Source: Chloroflexota bacterium (lineage in GTDB: Bacteria > Chloroflexota > Anaerolineae > UBA4142). From it: 53,964 bases of DNA. This document shows positions 23,413 through 31,757 of the stretch, in pieces. Positions within the stretch are counted from its first letter, which is position 1. Each line of letters begins with the position of its first letter. Under the pieces are notes generated by a model. It was not told the origin of the DNA. It worked only from the letters and a program-made list of their open reading frames with translations, and made no database searches. The position numbers were made by a program, and so were the translations under genes. The stretch covers positions 1 to 53,964 of the forward strand of contig JACQYF010000044.1 in assembly GCA_016208315.1 (NCBI GenBank), in the 5' to 3' direction.

Positions 23413-24610
23413 GTCTCAATGCCTCGATGGGATCCAGGTTCGCCGCTTTGGTCGCGGGAAAGTAACCGAAGAAGATGCCGACGACCGCCGCCGCCGCAAA
23501 CGCCAGTCCGAGCGACCAGGGCACGAGAACCGTGCGCATCGCGCCCATCTCGTCGAACAACCACGCGCCGCCGACGCCCGCGATCACTCCCACCAGCCCG
23601 CCGAACAGCGACAGGATCAACGCCTCTAACAGGAATTGTCGCCGCACGTCGTGGGGGCGCGCGCCGATGGAAACCCGCACGCCAATCTCGCGCGTCCGCT
23701 CGGTCACCGAGACGAGCATGATGTTCATAATGCCAATCCCGCCGACCAGCAGCGATACCGCCGCCACCCACGCCAGCAGCGTGCGAAACGTTTCGGTCGT
23801 CGCCTGCTGGGTCTGGATAATGTCGTCCTGCGTCTGTACGACGAAATCGGGATTGGCGAGCGTCACGCCATGCTGCTGCGCCAACACCGCTTTGATTTGA
23901 CCGATCGCGCCATCCATCGTCTCGCGGCTCGCTGCCGCTACGTAGATCGCCCGCACGCGGTCGTTCAATTGAATGTTCGCGAGAAACCGTTGATACAGCA
24001 CCGTCAGCGGAATGTAGACACGGTTGTCATAGTCCGTGTCCGCCACCTTGCCTTTCGGCGCCATCACGCCGATCACCGTCATGCGCGTCGTGCCGAACAG
24101 GATTTCTTGATCCACGGGACTCGTGTCGCCAAAAAGGTCTTGGGCGACTTGGGAGCCGAGGACGATCACCTTGTTCTTGCGATCCAGGTCGGCTTGCGTG
24201 AAAAAGCGTCCCGCGCCCAATGGCGCTTCGCGCACCAACGGAAAATCGGGTGTCGTGCCCAGCCCCGGTGTGGTGAAACTGACGTTGCCCCATTTGATCA
24301 ACTGGTCGGCCAGCGTTTGTTCCGCCGTGACGCCCGTGATGCCCTTGACGGACTGTGCGATCGCCAACGCATCGTCGTACACCAGCGTGGGCGGTTTGCC
24401 CGGCGCGCCGCGCGCCGCCGTAACGATGATGAGATTCGCGCCGAGCGCGTTGATCTGGTCGGCGATGACCGCTTCGGCGCCGGCGCTGATGGCGATCATC
24501 AGGATAACCGCGGCGACGCCGATGATGACGCCCAGCGTCGTCAGAAACGAGCGCAACTTGTTGAGGACGAGACCTTCCCACGCCAAGCCAATGGATTCGA
24601 TGAACGTCAT
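23405..24610 (-). CDS. MacB-type ABC permease
   Basis: A 401-residue permease with an N-terminal helix (LRSFLTTLGVIIGVAAVILMIAI), a periplasmic MacB-like core domain, and C-terminal helices. The conserved motif is VGGIGIMNIMLVSVTERTREIGVRVSIGARPHDVRRQFLLEAL. It overlaps the ATPase gene by an ATGA junction. Together with the ATPase and the membrane fusion protein it forms a MacAB-like tripartite-type exporter. In a Chloroflexota cell without a typical outer membrane the final step is uncertain. Confidence 0.93.
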   Translation of the reverse strand: MTFIESIGLAWEGLVLNKLRSFLTTLGVIIGVAAVILMIAISAGAEAVIADQINALGANLIIVTAARGAPGKPPTLVYDDALAIAQSVKGITGVTAEQTLADQLIKWGNVSFTTPGLGTTPDFPLVREAPLGAGRFFTQADLDRKNKVIVLGSQVAQDLFGDTSPVDQEILFGTTRMTVIGVMAPKGKVADTDYDNRVYIPLTVLYQRFLANIQLNDRVRAIYVAAASRETMDGAIGQIKAVLAQQHGVTLANPDFVVQTQDDIIQTQQATTETFRTLLAWVAAVSLLVGGIGIMNIMLVSVTERTREIGVRVSIGARPHDVRRQFLLEALILSLFGGLVGVIAGVGGAWLFDEMGAMRTVLVPWSLGLAFAAAAVVGIFFGYFPATKAANLDPIEALRHE

Positions 24611-25341
24611 GCGGCACGCTCCTGGTGGTTGCCGTTTTTTCCATCCGAAAGGATCTTGCCGTCTTTCATGTGGATGATGCGCCTGGCGTGATTTGCGACA
24701 TCCGACTCGTGCGTGACCATGACGATGGTGACGCCTTGCCGGTTGAGTGTCTGTATGATGCCCATGATCTCCTCGCTCGATTTGCTATCCAGGTTGCCGG
24801 TCGGTTCGTCGGCTAAGAGCAGCGAGGGTTGATTCACCAACGCACGCGCGATCGCGACCCGTTGTTGCTGCCCGCCCGAAAGTTGATTGGGGCGATGGTG
24901 GAGACGCTCGCCCAAGCCGACCGATTCCAGCGCGGCGATGGAAACGTCTTCGCGCTCGTCCGCGGTGACGCGATTTTCGACGCGATAGCGAATGGGCAGC
25001 ATCACGTTTTGCAGCGCGGTCAAACGCGGGAGCAGATTGAAGCTCTGGAAGATGAAACCGATGCGCCGATTGCGGAGATCGGCCAGTTCTTCAACATCCA
25101 TTTCGCCGACATTTTCACCTTCGAGGAGATAGTGTCCCTCGGTCGGGTGGTCGAGCGCGCCCAAGACGTTCATCAGCGTGGATTTCCCCGAGCCCGAATG
25201 CCCCATGATCGCGACGAATTCTCCGCGCGCAATTTCGAGAGTCACGCCGTCCAGCGCGCGCAGCGGCACTTCGCCCGTATCGTAAACTTTGACGAGTTGT
25301 TCGACCTGAATGACCGAGGTCACCTTGGTGTTTGGCTCCAT
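24607..25341 (-). CDS. MacB-type ABC ATP-binding protein
   Basis: A 244-residue ATPase. Walker A is GHSGSGKST, the signature is LSGGQQQRVAIARAL, Walker B is LLLADEPTGNLDS, and the H-loop is VTHE. The LolD/MacB class is shown by the ADEPTGNLD segment and by pairing with an FtsX-type permease. Its stop overlaps the permease start. It is separated from the membrane fusion gene by a 150-bp spacer that holds a hairpin repeat. Confidence 0.94.
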   Translation of the reverse strand: MEPNTKVTSVIQVEQLVKVYDTGEVPLRALDGVTLEIARGEFVAIMGHSGSGKSTLMNVLGALDHPTEGHYLLEGENVGEMDVEELADLRNRRIGFIFQSFNLLPRLTALQNVMLPIRYRVENRVTADEREDVSIAALESVGLGERLHHRPNQLSGGQQQRVAIARALVNQPSLLLADEPTGNLDSKSSEEIMGIIQTLNRQGVTIVMVTHESDVANHARRIIHMKDGKILSDGKNGNHQERAA

Positions 25342-25378
25342 TACTTTTCCCTAACTCCGACGTGCCGAAACCAAATGG

Positions 25379-25451
25379 GACGCGGACAAACGCGGACGAG
25401 CGCGGATTTACTAAATTTTTTGTCCGCGTTCATCCGCGTTCATCCGCGTCC
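25379..25451 (-). repeat. Inverted short-word repeat between MFP and ATPase genes
   Basis: Words GGACGCGGA and ACGCGGAC on the left are complementary to GTCCGCGTT and TCCGCGTCC on the right. The central AAATTTTTT gives a T-run in both directions. It may cap a shorter MFP transcript or shape operon expression. Confidence 0.7.
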
Positions 25452-25493
25452 AATTTTCTTTGCTCTTTGCGCAAACATTTCATTTGATGGGTA

Positions 25494-26714
25494 CTATTGA
25501 GTGGCGACCGTGCCGGTGCTCACCGTCTCGCCCAATTGCAGACCACTCTTGATCTCGACGAGTGAGGTGCCCTTCAGCCCAATCTCGACGGGGCGCAGCT
25601 CCAGTTGCTGCGCGGCATCTACGACGAACACGGCGTATTGACCCGCGCCCATTGGACGCACCGCTTCAATCGGCACGGTGAGCACTTGCTTTGCCGAGGC
25701 AGCCGTGATTTTGGCGCTGCCGCTCATTCCGACTTTCAATAGCGGCGACGGGTTCTTCAATTCGGCGACGGCGTACAGAGTCGAGACGCCGCCAACTACG
25801 ACGACCGAAGGGCTGACTTGCACGATTGCGCCTTGAAACGTCTGCTCGGGGAGCGCATCAAACGTCACGTCCACGGGATAGCCGAGCGCCACCTTGCTCA
25901 AGTCGGTTTCATCTATCGCGATTTGCGCCCAGGACTTGCTCACGTCCATGAGCGTCACGACCGGCGCCGTACCCACCACTTCGCCAACCTCCGCTTTAAC
26001 CTCAGAGATCATGCCCACCCTGGGCGCCTTGAGCGTGAGATTGTCCAACGTGGTCTGCGCGCTCGCGAGCGTCGCTTTCGCCTGGTCAATTTGCAACTGC
26101 GCCGTCTGAAGATCGGTCGCTTTCGCGCCCTGCACCTTGAGATCGTAGGCCGTTTTCGCTTTTTGATAATCCAGACTGGCTTGTTCCAACGCCACCGACT
26201 GGGGCAACATGCCGACATCCTCGCGCCACGCGACGGGGTCGTAGGCCTCCTGCGCGTGCTTCAAATTCACTGCGGCTTTTTGCAGGTCGGCGAGCGCCGC
26301 GGCGATGTCCAATGGATTGATCGTGGTCAATGCCGTCAGCTTCGTCTCTGCCAAAGCGACGTCAAGCTGCGCTTTGGCGATTTGCGCGCGGGCATCCGTA
26401 TCGTCCAATCGCGCCAGGATTTGACCCGCCTGCACGGTATCGCCCGCGGTCACTTTGATTTCGATGATGCGTCCACCGGAGCGAAAAGATAAACCCACTT
26501 GCGCGACCGGAATCAAGTTTGCCGTGCCGGTCGCCGTGATCGTGATATCGCCCTTCTTGACCTTGGTGGTCTTGGGCGTATTCGCCGCGATTTTGGCAGT
26601 GGCTTGCGGAACGACCGCTTGGTAGTAATAGACACCACCGGCGATGGCGAGCATCGCAACGATCAAAGCACCGAGCCACAGATAGCGGCGGGATTTGCGC
26701 TTGGGTCGAGCCAT
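25494..26714 (-). CDS. Membrane fusion protein, MacA/HlyD type
   Basis: A 406-residue periplasmic adaptor. An N-terminal anchor (about 12-33) is followed by a lipoyl half-motif (VGLSFRSGGRIIEIKVTAGDTVQAGQILARLD), a long coiled-coil hairpin, the second lipoyl half (KAPRVGMISEVKAEVGEVVG) and the beta-barrel/MP domain (VTFDALPEQTFQGAIVQVSP). It is the first gene of the MacAB-like operon. The ATG at 26714 follows AGGAGAG. The promoter at 26761-26807 carries three 11-bp repeats. Confidence 0.93.
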   Translation of the reverse strand: MARPKRKSRRYLWLGALIVAMLAIAGGVYYYQAVVPQATAKIAANTPKTTKVKKGDITITATGTANLIPVAQVGLSFRSGGRIIEIKVTAGDTVQAGQILARLDDTDARAQIAKAQLDVALAETKLTALTTINPLDIAAALADLQKAAVNLKHAQEAYDPVAWREDVGMLPQSVALEQASLDYQKAKTAYDLKVQGAKATDLQTAQLQIDQAKATLASAQTTLDNLTLKAPRVGMISEVKAEVGEVVGTAPVVTLMDVSKSWAQIAIDETDLSKVALGYPVDVTFDALPEQTFQGAIVQVSPSVVVVGGVSTLYAVAELKNPSPLLKVGMSGSAKITAASAKQVLTVPIEAVRPMGAGQYAVFVVDAAQQLELRPVEIGLKGTSLVEIKSGLQLGETVSTGTVATQ

Positions 26715-26760
26715 AGTCACTCTCCTTGTACGGATTCATGCGTGGGTTTGCAACAATTCG

Positions 26761-26807
26761 AGCATAGCACTGACTTGTAAGCATTTGATGAGGATTGAAT
26801 GGGGATT
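26761..26807 (-). promoter_or_regulatory. Promoter with three 11-bp direct repeats, MacAB-like operon
   Basis: On the - strand AATCCCCATTC, AATCCTCATCA and AATGCTTACAA (26807-26775) are followed after 8 bp by TATGCT (26766-26761). Spacing and -10 box equal those at 20813-20859. Upstream of the repeats (to 26838) no further gene is seen. Confidence 0.7.
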
Positions 26808-26838
26808 TTGTGTAGGGTATATCGAGGAAACCGCCAGA

Positions 26839-27357
26839 TCACGCTGAGGAATCAGCCGGACGCGGCAGCCATTTGGCGTGGCGTAACATCGCGCGTACCC
26901 GCGCGACGATTTCGGCGCTGCTGATGGGACTGGCTTGGCAGTCGTCTACGCCCGCGTCAAATGCTTCGAGCATCCTGTCGCGATCGGCGTCAGGGACCAG
27001 CGCTAGAATCAATGCCTTCGAAGCCCTTCGCAGCGCCCGATAGAGCTTTAGGTCCAGCGCACCGCCCACGAGGATCACGCGCGGGGTCTCGCGTTGTATG
27101 GTCTCCAGCACCGCGCCGCCCTCTACCACTCGCACGGAGCAACCCGCCGACCGTAAAAGTTGCGCGAGTGTGTCATCGCTCCATTCGTTCCCCTGGACGA
27201 TGAGCACGTTCGCGATAGACGGCATGGGGGGCCCGATTGGTTGCGCAATCCGCGAATCAATCCAGCGCGCGAACCGCCCCCAACTCTGGCGAAGCCGCGG
27301 TGGCCTGCTGCGGCTTGGGCGCGGCGTGTCTCGATCGCGATGTGTGGGAATTTGCAT
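26839..27357 (-). CDS. Orphan receiver-like protein, possibly lacking phosphoacceptor
   Basis: A 172-residue protein. A basic N-terminal 45 residues are followed by a receiver-like fold (IANVLIVQGNEWSDDTLAQLL, RVILVGG, LILALVPDADRDRMLEAFDAGVDDCQASPIS). The strand that normally ends in the phosphorylated Asp reads RVILVGGALDLKLY, so the usual Asp is replaced by Gly. The acidic cluster after the first strand is also missing (QGNEWSD). No output domain is present. It may be a phosphorylation-independent pseudo-receiver. Start at 27225 is an alternative. Confidence 0.6.
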   Translation of the reverse strand: MQIPTHRDRDTPRPSRSRPPRLRQSWGRFARWIDSRIAQPIGPPMPSIANVLIVQGNEWSDDTLAQLLRSAGCSVRVVEGGAVLETIQRETPRVILVGGALDLKLYRALRRASKALILALVPDADRDRMLEAFDAGVDDCQASPISSAEIVARVRAMLRHAKWLPRPADSSA

Positions 27358-27434
27358 CACGGACTCTTGCTCCTTGACCAGCCAGTTTGCTTAATCGCAC
27401 CATACCACAGACATGTGTAGCTGCGATGAACAAC

Positions 27435-27456
27435 CGGTAAAGATTCTGTAAGGATT
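27435..27456 (-). promoter_or_regulatory. Two 11-bp repeats upstream of the orphan receiver gene
   Basis: AATCCTTACAG and AATCTTTACCG are adjacent on the - strand (27456-27435), matching the repeat family at 20827-20859 and 26775-26807. The -10 box is not at the same distance, so regulation through this site is less certain. The site begins at the antiporter stop codon. Confidence 0.45.
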
Positions 27457-28603
27457 ACCCGTTCCCGTTTTCCACCCAGATTGGCTCGCCCTCGACGCCG
27501 ATAGAGGGCGCAAACCAGCGCTGCGCGACAAACGTCGGCACAATCGCGGACAGGATCACGGTCGTGATGAGGAGCGAGAATTGCACTTGGTCAATGATTC
27601 CCGCTTGCAAGCCGTACAGCGACGAAATTGTGCCGAACGTTAGACCCGTGCTCATCAGCAACGTCGTATACGTGCCGTGCTGATCGTGATAGTAGCGCGC
27701 GAACGGAAAGACCGCGATAAACTTGCTGACCAATTTCACGGCGAGAAACGCGAGCAGGAGACCGAGGTTGGCGTAAATTGCGCTCAAGCCAACATTCAAG
27801 CCGCCCTTGAAGAAAAAAAACGGCGTGATGATCGCAAACCCGACAACGCGCAAGCGTTTTTGGAGCGCGAGGTTGTGCTCAAAGAGATGTGAGAGGAGCA
27901 GGCCGAGGACAAAGACCGGTAAGGCCGCGTGCGTCTTACCCGCGTCGCCCAGCCACATGAACAAAAAGAGCACAACGAAGAGAAACTTGATCTCCGGTTC
28001 AACCACTTTCGCCCCATAGCGCTTGGTAATCAGCGGATAGATTTTCGGTAGCGCGACAAAGAGGACGATGGACACGATGCCAAAGAGGATTGTATAGACG
28101 TTGATCTGGATGAACAGAATCGAAAGCGCCAGGGCGGTCAAAATATCCGTGACAAAGGTCGCCGCCATGATGCGTTTGCCGAGGTCGGTGTTGGACAGTC
28201 CCGTTTCCACCAGGACGGCGTAGACGACGGCAAGCGAGGTGGTTGAGAGCGCCGTGCCCGCGATCTCGGCGGCTTGGAGCGTCCAGCCCGCCGCCCAGTA
28301 AGCAAACGCAAACGCGGCAAGGAAAGGCGCGAGAAAAGACACGCCACCGATCAGGAGACTTTCCCGCAAGTTCTTGCGCATGATCTTGGTATTGACCTCG
28401 GTACCCGCCAGAAAAGTGAGCAGGATCCCACCCATGCCGGCGAGGAAATCAATCCACGGGGTGGTCTGCACTCCAAAGAAATTGCCGGCAAGCGTGCCCA
28501 AGGTGATTTCGATGATCGCGGCGGCAAGCCCGGCTTCGATGGAAATCACGCTGGCGACGAAAACCAACAACGCGAGAATCAAAGCAGTCAAGTTTGTTGC
28601 CAT
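27455..28603 (-). CDS. Cation/proton antiporter (CPA2 type)
   Basis: A 382-residue antiporter with about 11-12 transmembrane segments. Typical family segments are IDFLAGMGGILLTFLAGTEVN, GTALSTTSLAVVYAVLVETG and KRIMAATFVTDILTALALSI, the last holding the conserved Asp of the ion pathway. It resembles KefB/NapA-like transporters without the C-terminal TrkA-N domain. The ATG at 28603 follows GGGAGAG. The gene has a consensus promoter and a 190-bp leader with two terminator-like hairpins, so its expression is likely attenuated. Confidence 0.9.
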   Translation of the reverse strand: MATNLTALILALLVFVASVISIEAGLAAAIIEITLGTLAGNFFGVQTTPWIDFLAGMGGILLTFLAGTEVNTKIMRKNLRESLLIGGVSFLAPFLAAFAFAYWAAGWTLQAAEIAGTALSTTSLAVVYAVLVETGLSNTDLGKRIMAATFVTDILTALALSILFIQINVYTILFGIVSIVLFVALPKIYPLITKRYGAKVVEPEIKFLFVVLFLFMWLGDAGKTHAALPVFVLGLLLSHLFEHNLALQKRLRVVGFAIITPFFFFKGGLNVGLSAIYANLGLLLAFLAVKLVSKFIAVFPFARYYHDQHGTYTTLLMSTGLTFGTISSLYGLQAGIIDQVQFSLLITTVILSAIVPTFVAQRWFAPSIGVEGEPIWVENGNG

Positions 28604-28790
28604 TTGCTCTCCCAGAAAAAATAAAATGGACTCCCACACGCGTAAGGAGTCCACCCAAAGAAAATGGCTCCTACCGTTGCGGGGTAGAAGCCATCAGCCA
28701 TTCACTGGCAGTTCCGGCGAGCGTTCTCGCCATCCGGCGAGCATACTCGCCTACCGGCGAGCCTCATCGCCGATTCGTTCATTGCGGACG
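28604..28790 (-). ncRNA. Antiporter leader with tandem hairpins and two attenuators
   Basis: Three 20-bp tandem units with GGCGAG and CTCGCC arms make hairpins at 28761-28746 (loop GGTA) and 28741-28726 (loop GGAT), with a third incomplete arm at 28721-28716. A GCCA/TGGC hairpin follows (28709-28697). Then TGGCTTCTACC pairs with GGTAGGAGCCA (28693-28665), followed by TTTTCTTT. Then TGGACTCC pairs with GGAGTCCA (28653-28627), followed by TTTTATTTTTT. Both of the last two look like intrinsic terminators before the ATG at 28603. Confidence 0.6.
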
Positions 28791-28818
28791 ATTATAACGA
28801 TTCCGCGGGGTCTGTCAA
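28791..28818 (-). promoter_or_regulatory. Consensus sigma70-type promoter of the antiporter gene
   Basis: TTGACA (28818-28813), a 16-bp spacer and TATAAT (28796-28791) match the consensus hexamers exactly. The start of the transcript would be near 28785, giving a leader of about 180 nt. Confidence 0.85.
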
Positions 28819-28939
28819 GGCGTCAATCCATCTGCATCCTGTATCCTAACGGCGTACGCGCAGCCCAGGTGGTTGGAATCTCGACGGATATGTTCCCCAA
28901 TTGCGCGCCAGCGTAATCCGTGCTATATTTGCGCGCGTT

Positions 28940-31303
28940 ATGAGTAAACGGACGCGCGCCCAGAAACATCTGGCGCACGTTGCGCCGCACACCCCAAAAG
29001 AAACTGTCTCGCCCGACGCCGCGCTCGAACGCGGCTGGAACGCTTTTAACGCCGCGCGTTTTGGCGAAGCGATCAAGTTGTGGGAACGCGCGGAGCGGGC
29101 TGCGCCCGCTCCGCGTCCCGCTGTCGTCGCCGCGCTGGCCGAAGCGTATTTCCGCCGCGCGCTCGCGCCCACCACTTCTCCCGAACAACAACTTGCCGAT
29201 CTCCAGCGCGCCACCGGGCTTGTTCCCGGCGATGCGCGCTACTATTATCACCTCGGCCTGGCGCACCATCGCCGCGGCGATCTGGCCACGGCGCTGACAG
29301 CGTATGAAATTGCATCCTCCACCCAGCCGCAACCCCGAGGGTTGCCCTTCACTTTTGCGCTCGCCAAACTCGAATCCGATCCGAACGCCGATGTTAGCGC
29401 GATTCCGGGCACGAGCGAACTCGAACGCGAGGTCATCGCCCTCCTGGCGCGCTTTTTGCGCGGCGATCCGATGCTGGCTCGGCGTGATTCCAGCTCTTGG
29501 GTGAAATCGTTGGTTGCCAAATTCAGCGGCGCCGATGCGTCGCTCGCGCTGTGGCGCGGTTTGGGCTTTTTGTTGGCAAATGACGATGCCGCGGCGCAAA
29601 GCGCATTGAACGGAGCGAATCGGCTCACGCCGCACGGCGACGCGCTCAAGCACTATTACCTCGGCGTGGTCGCGGCGCGGCGCGGCGATTGGAGCACGGC
29701 GACGATCAGTTGGCGGCAAGCGCAAGCACGCGGCTTGGCGACGCCCTGGTTGCGCGAGAACGTCGCGGCAGTTCATCTGCCCACTGCCATCGCCGCGCTG
29801 CAATCGGACAACTGGCACGCGGCCGTCGAACAAGCGCGCGCCGCATTGCAGGCAAACGCCGCCAATGCCGATGCCGTGCTGATCGCCGCGATTGCGTTGG
29901 ATCGCTTGGCGCACGCCGCGGCGAACACGGGCAACTGGTTCCAAGCCGCCGCGCATTGGAACGAAGCGAGCCAGCACGTCAAAGGCGCAAAAGCCCGCAC
30001 TATCTGGCACAATCTCGCCATCGCGTCCGAACTGGGCGAACAGTGGGCGCAAGCGGCGACGGCGTGGCGCGAATTGCTCCGGTTCAAACCGCGCGGGAAA
30101 AAGAAAGACGAATTTACCGACGCGCACTGGAATTGGATCCGCCAACGCGCGACCCAGGATCTGCAAAAAGCGGGGCAACTGAGCCAAGCCATCACGCTGA
30201 TGAAGCAAAAAATCAAAGCGACGCCGAACGATATTGGAGCGCGGATGGAATTGGTTGATGCGCTCATCGCCAACGAACAAGAGACCGCGGCGCGCAACGA
30301 ATTGCAGCGCATTTTGCAAATCGAGCCGCGCCATCGCGACGCGCGCCTCAAACTCGCCGAGTGGCATGCGGCGCGCAAAGAATGGTTCGCCGCCGAGGAA
30401 GAGATGCGCCTTTTGTTGGAACAAGATCCGGCAGACGAAACCGCGCGCAAGCAACTCGCGGTCTTGATGGCGGAGCGCGGTCGCGCCCTTCACGCCGACG
30501 GCAGAGTTGCCGCCGGTCGGGATGTGTTGGCCCAGGCGCTCAAGTACGCGCCGCACAACGCCGACCTCTACATCGCCCTGGGACGCGCAGATTTGGATTT
30601 GCAGCAATTCGATCAGGCGCGCCAAGATTTCGAATTGGCGTATAATCAGGGCGCAAAGCAAATGCGCACGCACGAGCAGATCATCCGCTGTTGGGCAATC
30701 GCGCGTCATCTCGACGAGGTGAAAAAGGCGATTACGCGCGCCGAGCGCGACAGCAACCCGGATCCGCTCTTTTACGTCCACGCCGGTTTGGACTGTCTCC
30801 AAACGAGCGGAGCATACGCGAGTCCTTTCGCGCCGCCAAGCAGTGACGCGCACACCTGGGAGAAATTTGGCATCGAACTTGTGGATCGCGGCGTGGCGCG
30901 CAATCCGAATGATCCCGAATTGTTGCGCCATGTGGTGTTGGATTTCGCTCAGGCGCATTTGCGCGTTGGCTTGCCTTACGCGGAACGGTTGACTCGATTG
31001 ACGCCCACCGATCCCGAAGCCTGGCTGGTGCTGGCTACGCTCCAATTCGTAACCCAGGACTTGAACAATGCCAAAGCCACCTTTAAGCGAGCGGCGCGGC
31101 TCGCGCGCCAGCAAGGCCGACGCGATCTGGAGCAAATGGCGGAAGACGCGCGCCGCACGTTGAGCGATCCGATGCTCTCCATGGCGCTCAAGATGGGGCT
31201 GCCCATTGGCGATCTGTTCGGCGGGATGGATTACGAAGACGAATTTGACGATGAGGATCTCGATCTGTTCCCCATGCCGCGCCGGAGAAAGAGACGACGA
31301 TGA
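28940..31303 (+). CDS. Large TPR-repeat protein of the Hsp70 cassette
   Basis: A 787-residue protein with no signal peptide. Degenerate tetratricopeptide repeats span most of the length (NAARFGEAIKLWERAERAAP, YYHLGLAHHRRGDLATALTA, HWNEASQHVKGAKARTIWHN, RLKLAEWHAARKEWFAAEEE). The end is acidic and then basic (EDEFDDEDLDLFPMPRRRKRRR). The ATG at 28940 lies only 10 bases after a TATATT -10 box with TTGCGC 17 bp upstream of it, so the mRNA may be nearly leaderless. It overlaps the J-domain gene by ATGA. It may present clients to the Hsp70 machine, which is inference. Confidence 0.85.
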   Translation: MSKRTRAQKHLAHVAPHTPKETVSPDAALERGWNAFNAARFGEAIKLWERAERAAPAPRPAVVAALAEAYFRRALAPTTSPEQQLADLQRATGLVPGDARYYYHLGLAHHRRGDLATALTAYEIASSTQPQPRGLPFTFALAKLESDPNADVSAIPGTSELEREVIALLARFLRGDPMLARRDSSSWVKSLVAKFSGADASLALWRGLGFLLANDDAAAQSALNGANRLTPHGDALKHYYLGVVAARRGDWSTATISWRQAQARGLATPWLRENVAAVHLPTAIAALQSDNWHAAVEQARAALQANAANADAVLIAAIALDRLAHAAANTGNWFQAAAHWNEASQHVKGAKARTIWHNLAIASELGEQWAQAATAWRELLRFKPRGKKKDEFTDAHWNWIRQRATQDLQKAGQLSQAITLMKQKIKATPNDIGARMELVDALIANEQETAARNELQRILQIEPRHRDARLKLAEWHAARKEWFAAEEEMRLLLEQDPADETARKQLAVLMAERGRALHADGRVAAGRDVLAQALKYAPHNADLYIALGRADLDLQQFDQARQDFELAYNQGAKQMRTHEQIIRCWAIARHLDEVKKAITRAERDSNPDPLFYVHAGLDCLQTSGAYASPFAPPSSDAHTWEKFGIELVDRGVARNPNDPELLRHVVLDFAQAHLRVGLPYAERLTRLTPTDPEAWLVLATLQFVTQDLNNAKATFKRAARLARQQGRRDLEQMAEDARRTLSDPMLSMALKMGLPIGDLFGGMDYEDEFDDEDLDLFPMPRRRKRRR

Positions 31304-31707
31304 CCGATCAAGCTAATCCTCCGATGCAACCGTACAGCGATCCGTACGCCGCGCTCGGCGTCCCGCGCGATGCGACGATCGAGGCGATCAAGGATGCGTA
31401 TTTCAAATTAGTGCGCGAGCATCCACCCGAACGCGACCCGGAAGCGTTCAAAGCGGTTCGCGCCGCGTACGATCGCCTGCGCGCGCCCGAGCGCCGCGTC
31501 GAAACGGACTTGCTTTTGTTGCGCCAGCCGCTCGCGTTGCCCACCCAGTTGCAAGCTCCAAAGACCGACTTGAGCGTACATCCCGAGGATTTGCTGAGCG
31601 CGGCGCGCGCGATGAGCGATTTAGAACGCACCGATTTCCTCGAAGATTTTCGCAAGATTCAGCTTGCCGATCTGCGCGCGCCTACCGATCAAAATCAATT
31701 AATCTGA
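31300..31707 (+). CDS. J-domain-like protein with HPP in place of HPD
   Basis: A 135-residue protein. The N-terminal J-like domain (DPYAALGVPRDATIEAIKDA, YFKLVREHPPERDPEAFKAV, AAYDRLRAPERR) carries His41-Pro42-Pro43 where functional J-domains have His-Pro-Asp. The Asp is needed in canonical DnaJ to stimulate Hsp70 ATPase. The rest is a short helical tail. Context with TPR, GrpE and DnaK genes says it still works with Hsp70, perhaps as a non-stimulating or specialised co-chaperone. It starts inside the TPR stop codon. Confidence 0.85.
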   Translation: MTDQANPPMQPYSDPYAALGVPRDATIEAIKDAYFKLVREHPPERDPEAFKAVRAAYDRLRAPERRVETDLLLLRQPLALPTQLQAPKTDLSVHPEDLLSAARAMSDLERTDFLEDFRKIQLADLRAPTDQNQLI

Positions 31708-31734
31708 AATCTGAAATCTGAAATCTGAAATCCC
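31701..31734 (+). repeat. Tandem ATCTGAA repeat after the J-domain gene
   Basis: Four copies of AATCTGA follow the J-domain gene directly, beginning at its stop codon. The gap to grpE is 50 bases and carries no other signal. Confidence 0.75.
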
Positions 31735-31757
31735 AAAGGGACGCTCCGCAGTCTGAA

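Noticed and set aside
28823..31135. Long antisense frame of 770 codons
   Set aside because: It mirrors the TPR gene in GC-rich sequence and has no recognisable domain or ribosome binding site.
31420..31428. HPP codon as a likely sequencing error for HPD
   Set aside because: The CCC codon would need two changes to become an Asp codon (GAC), so a single miscall is unlikely.
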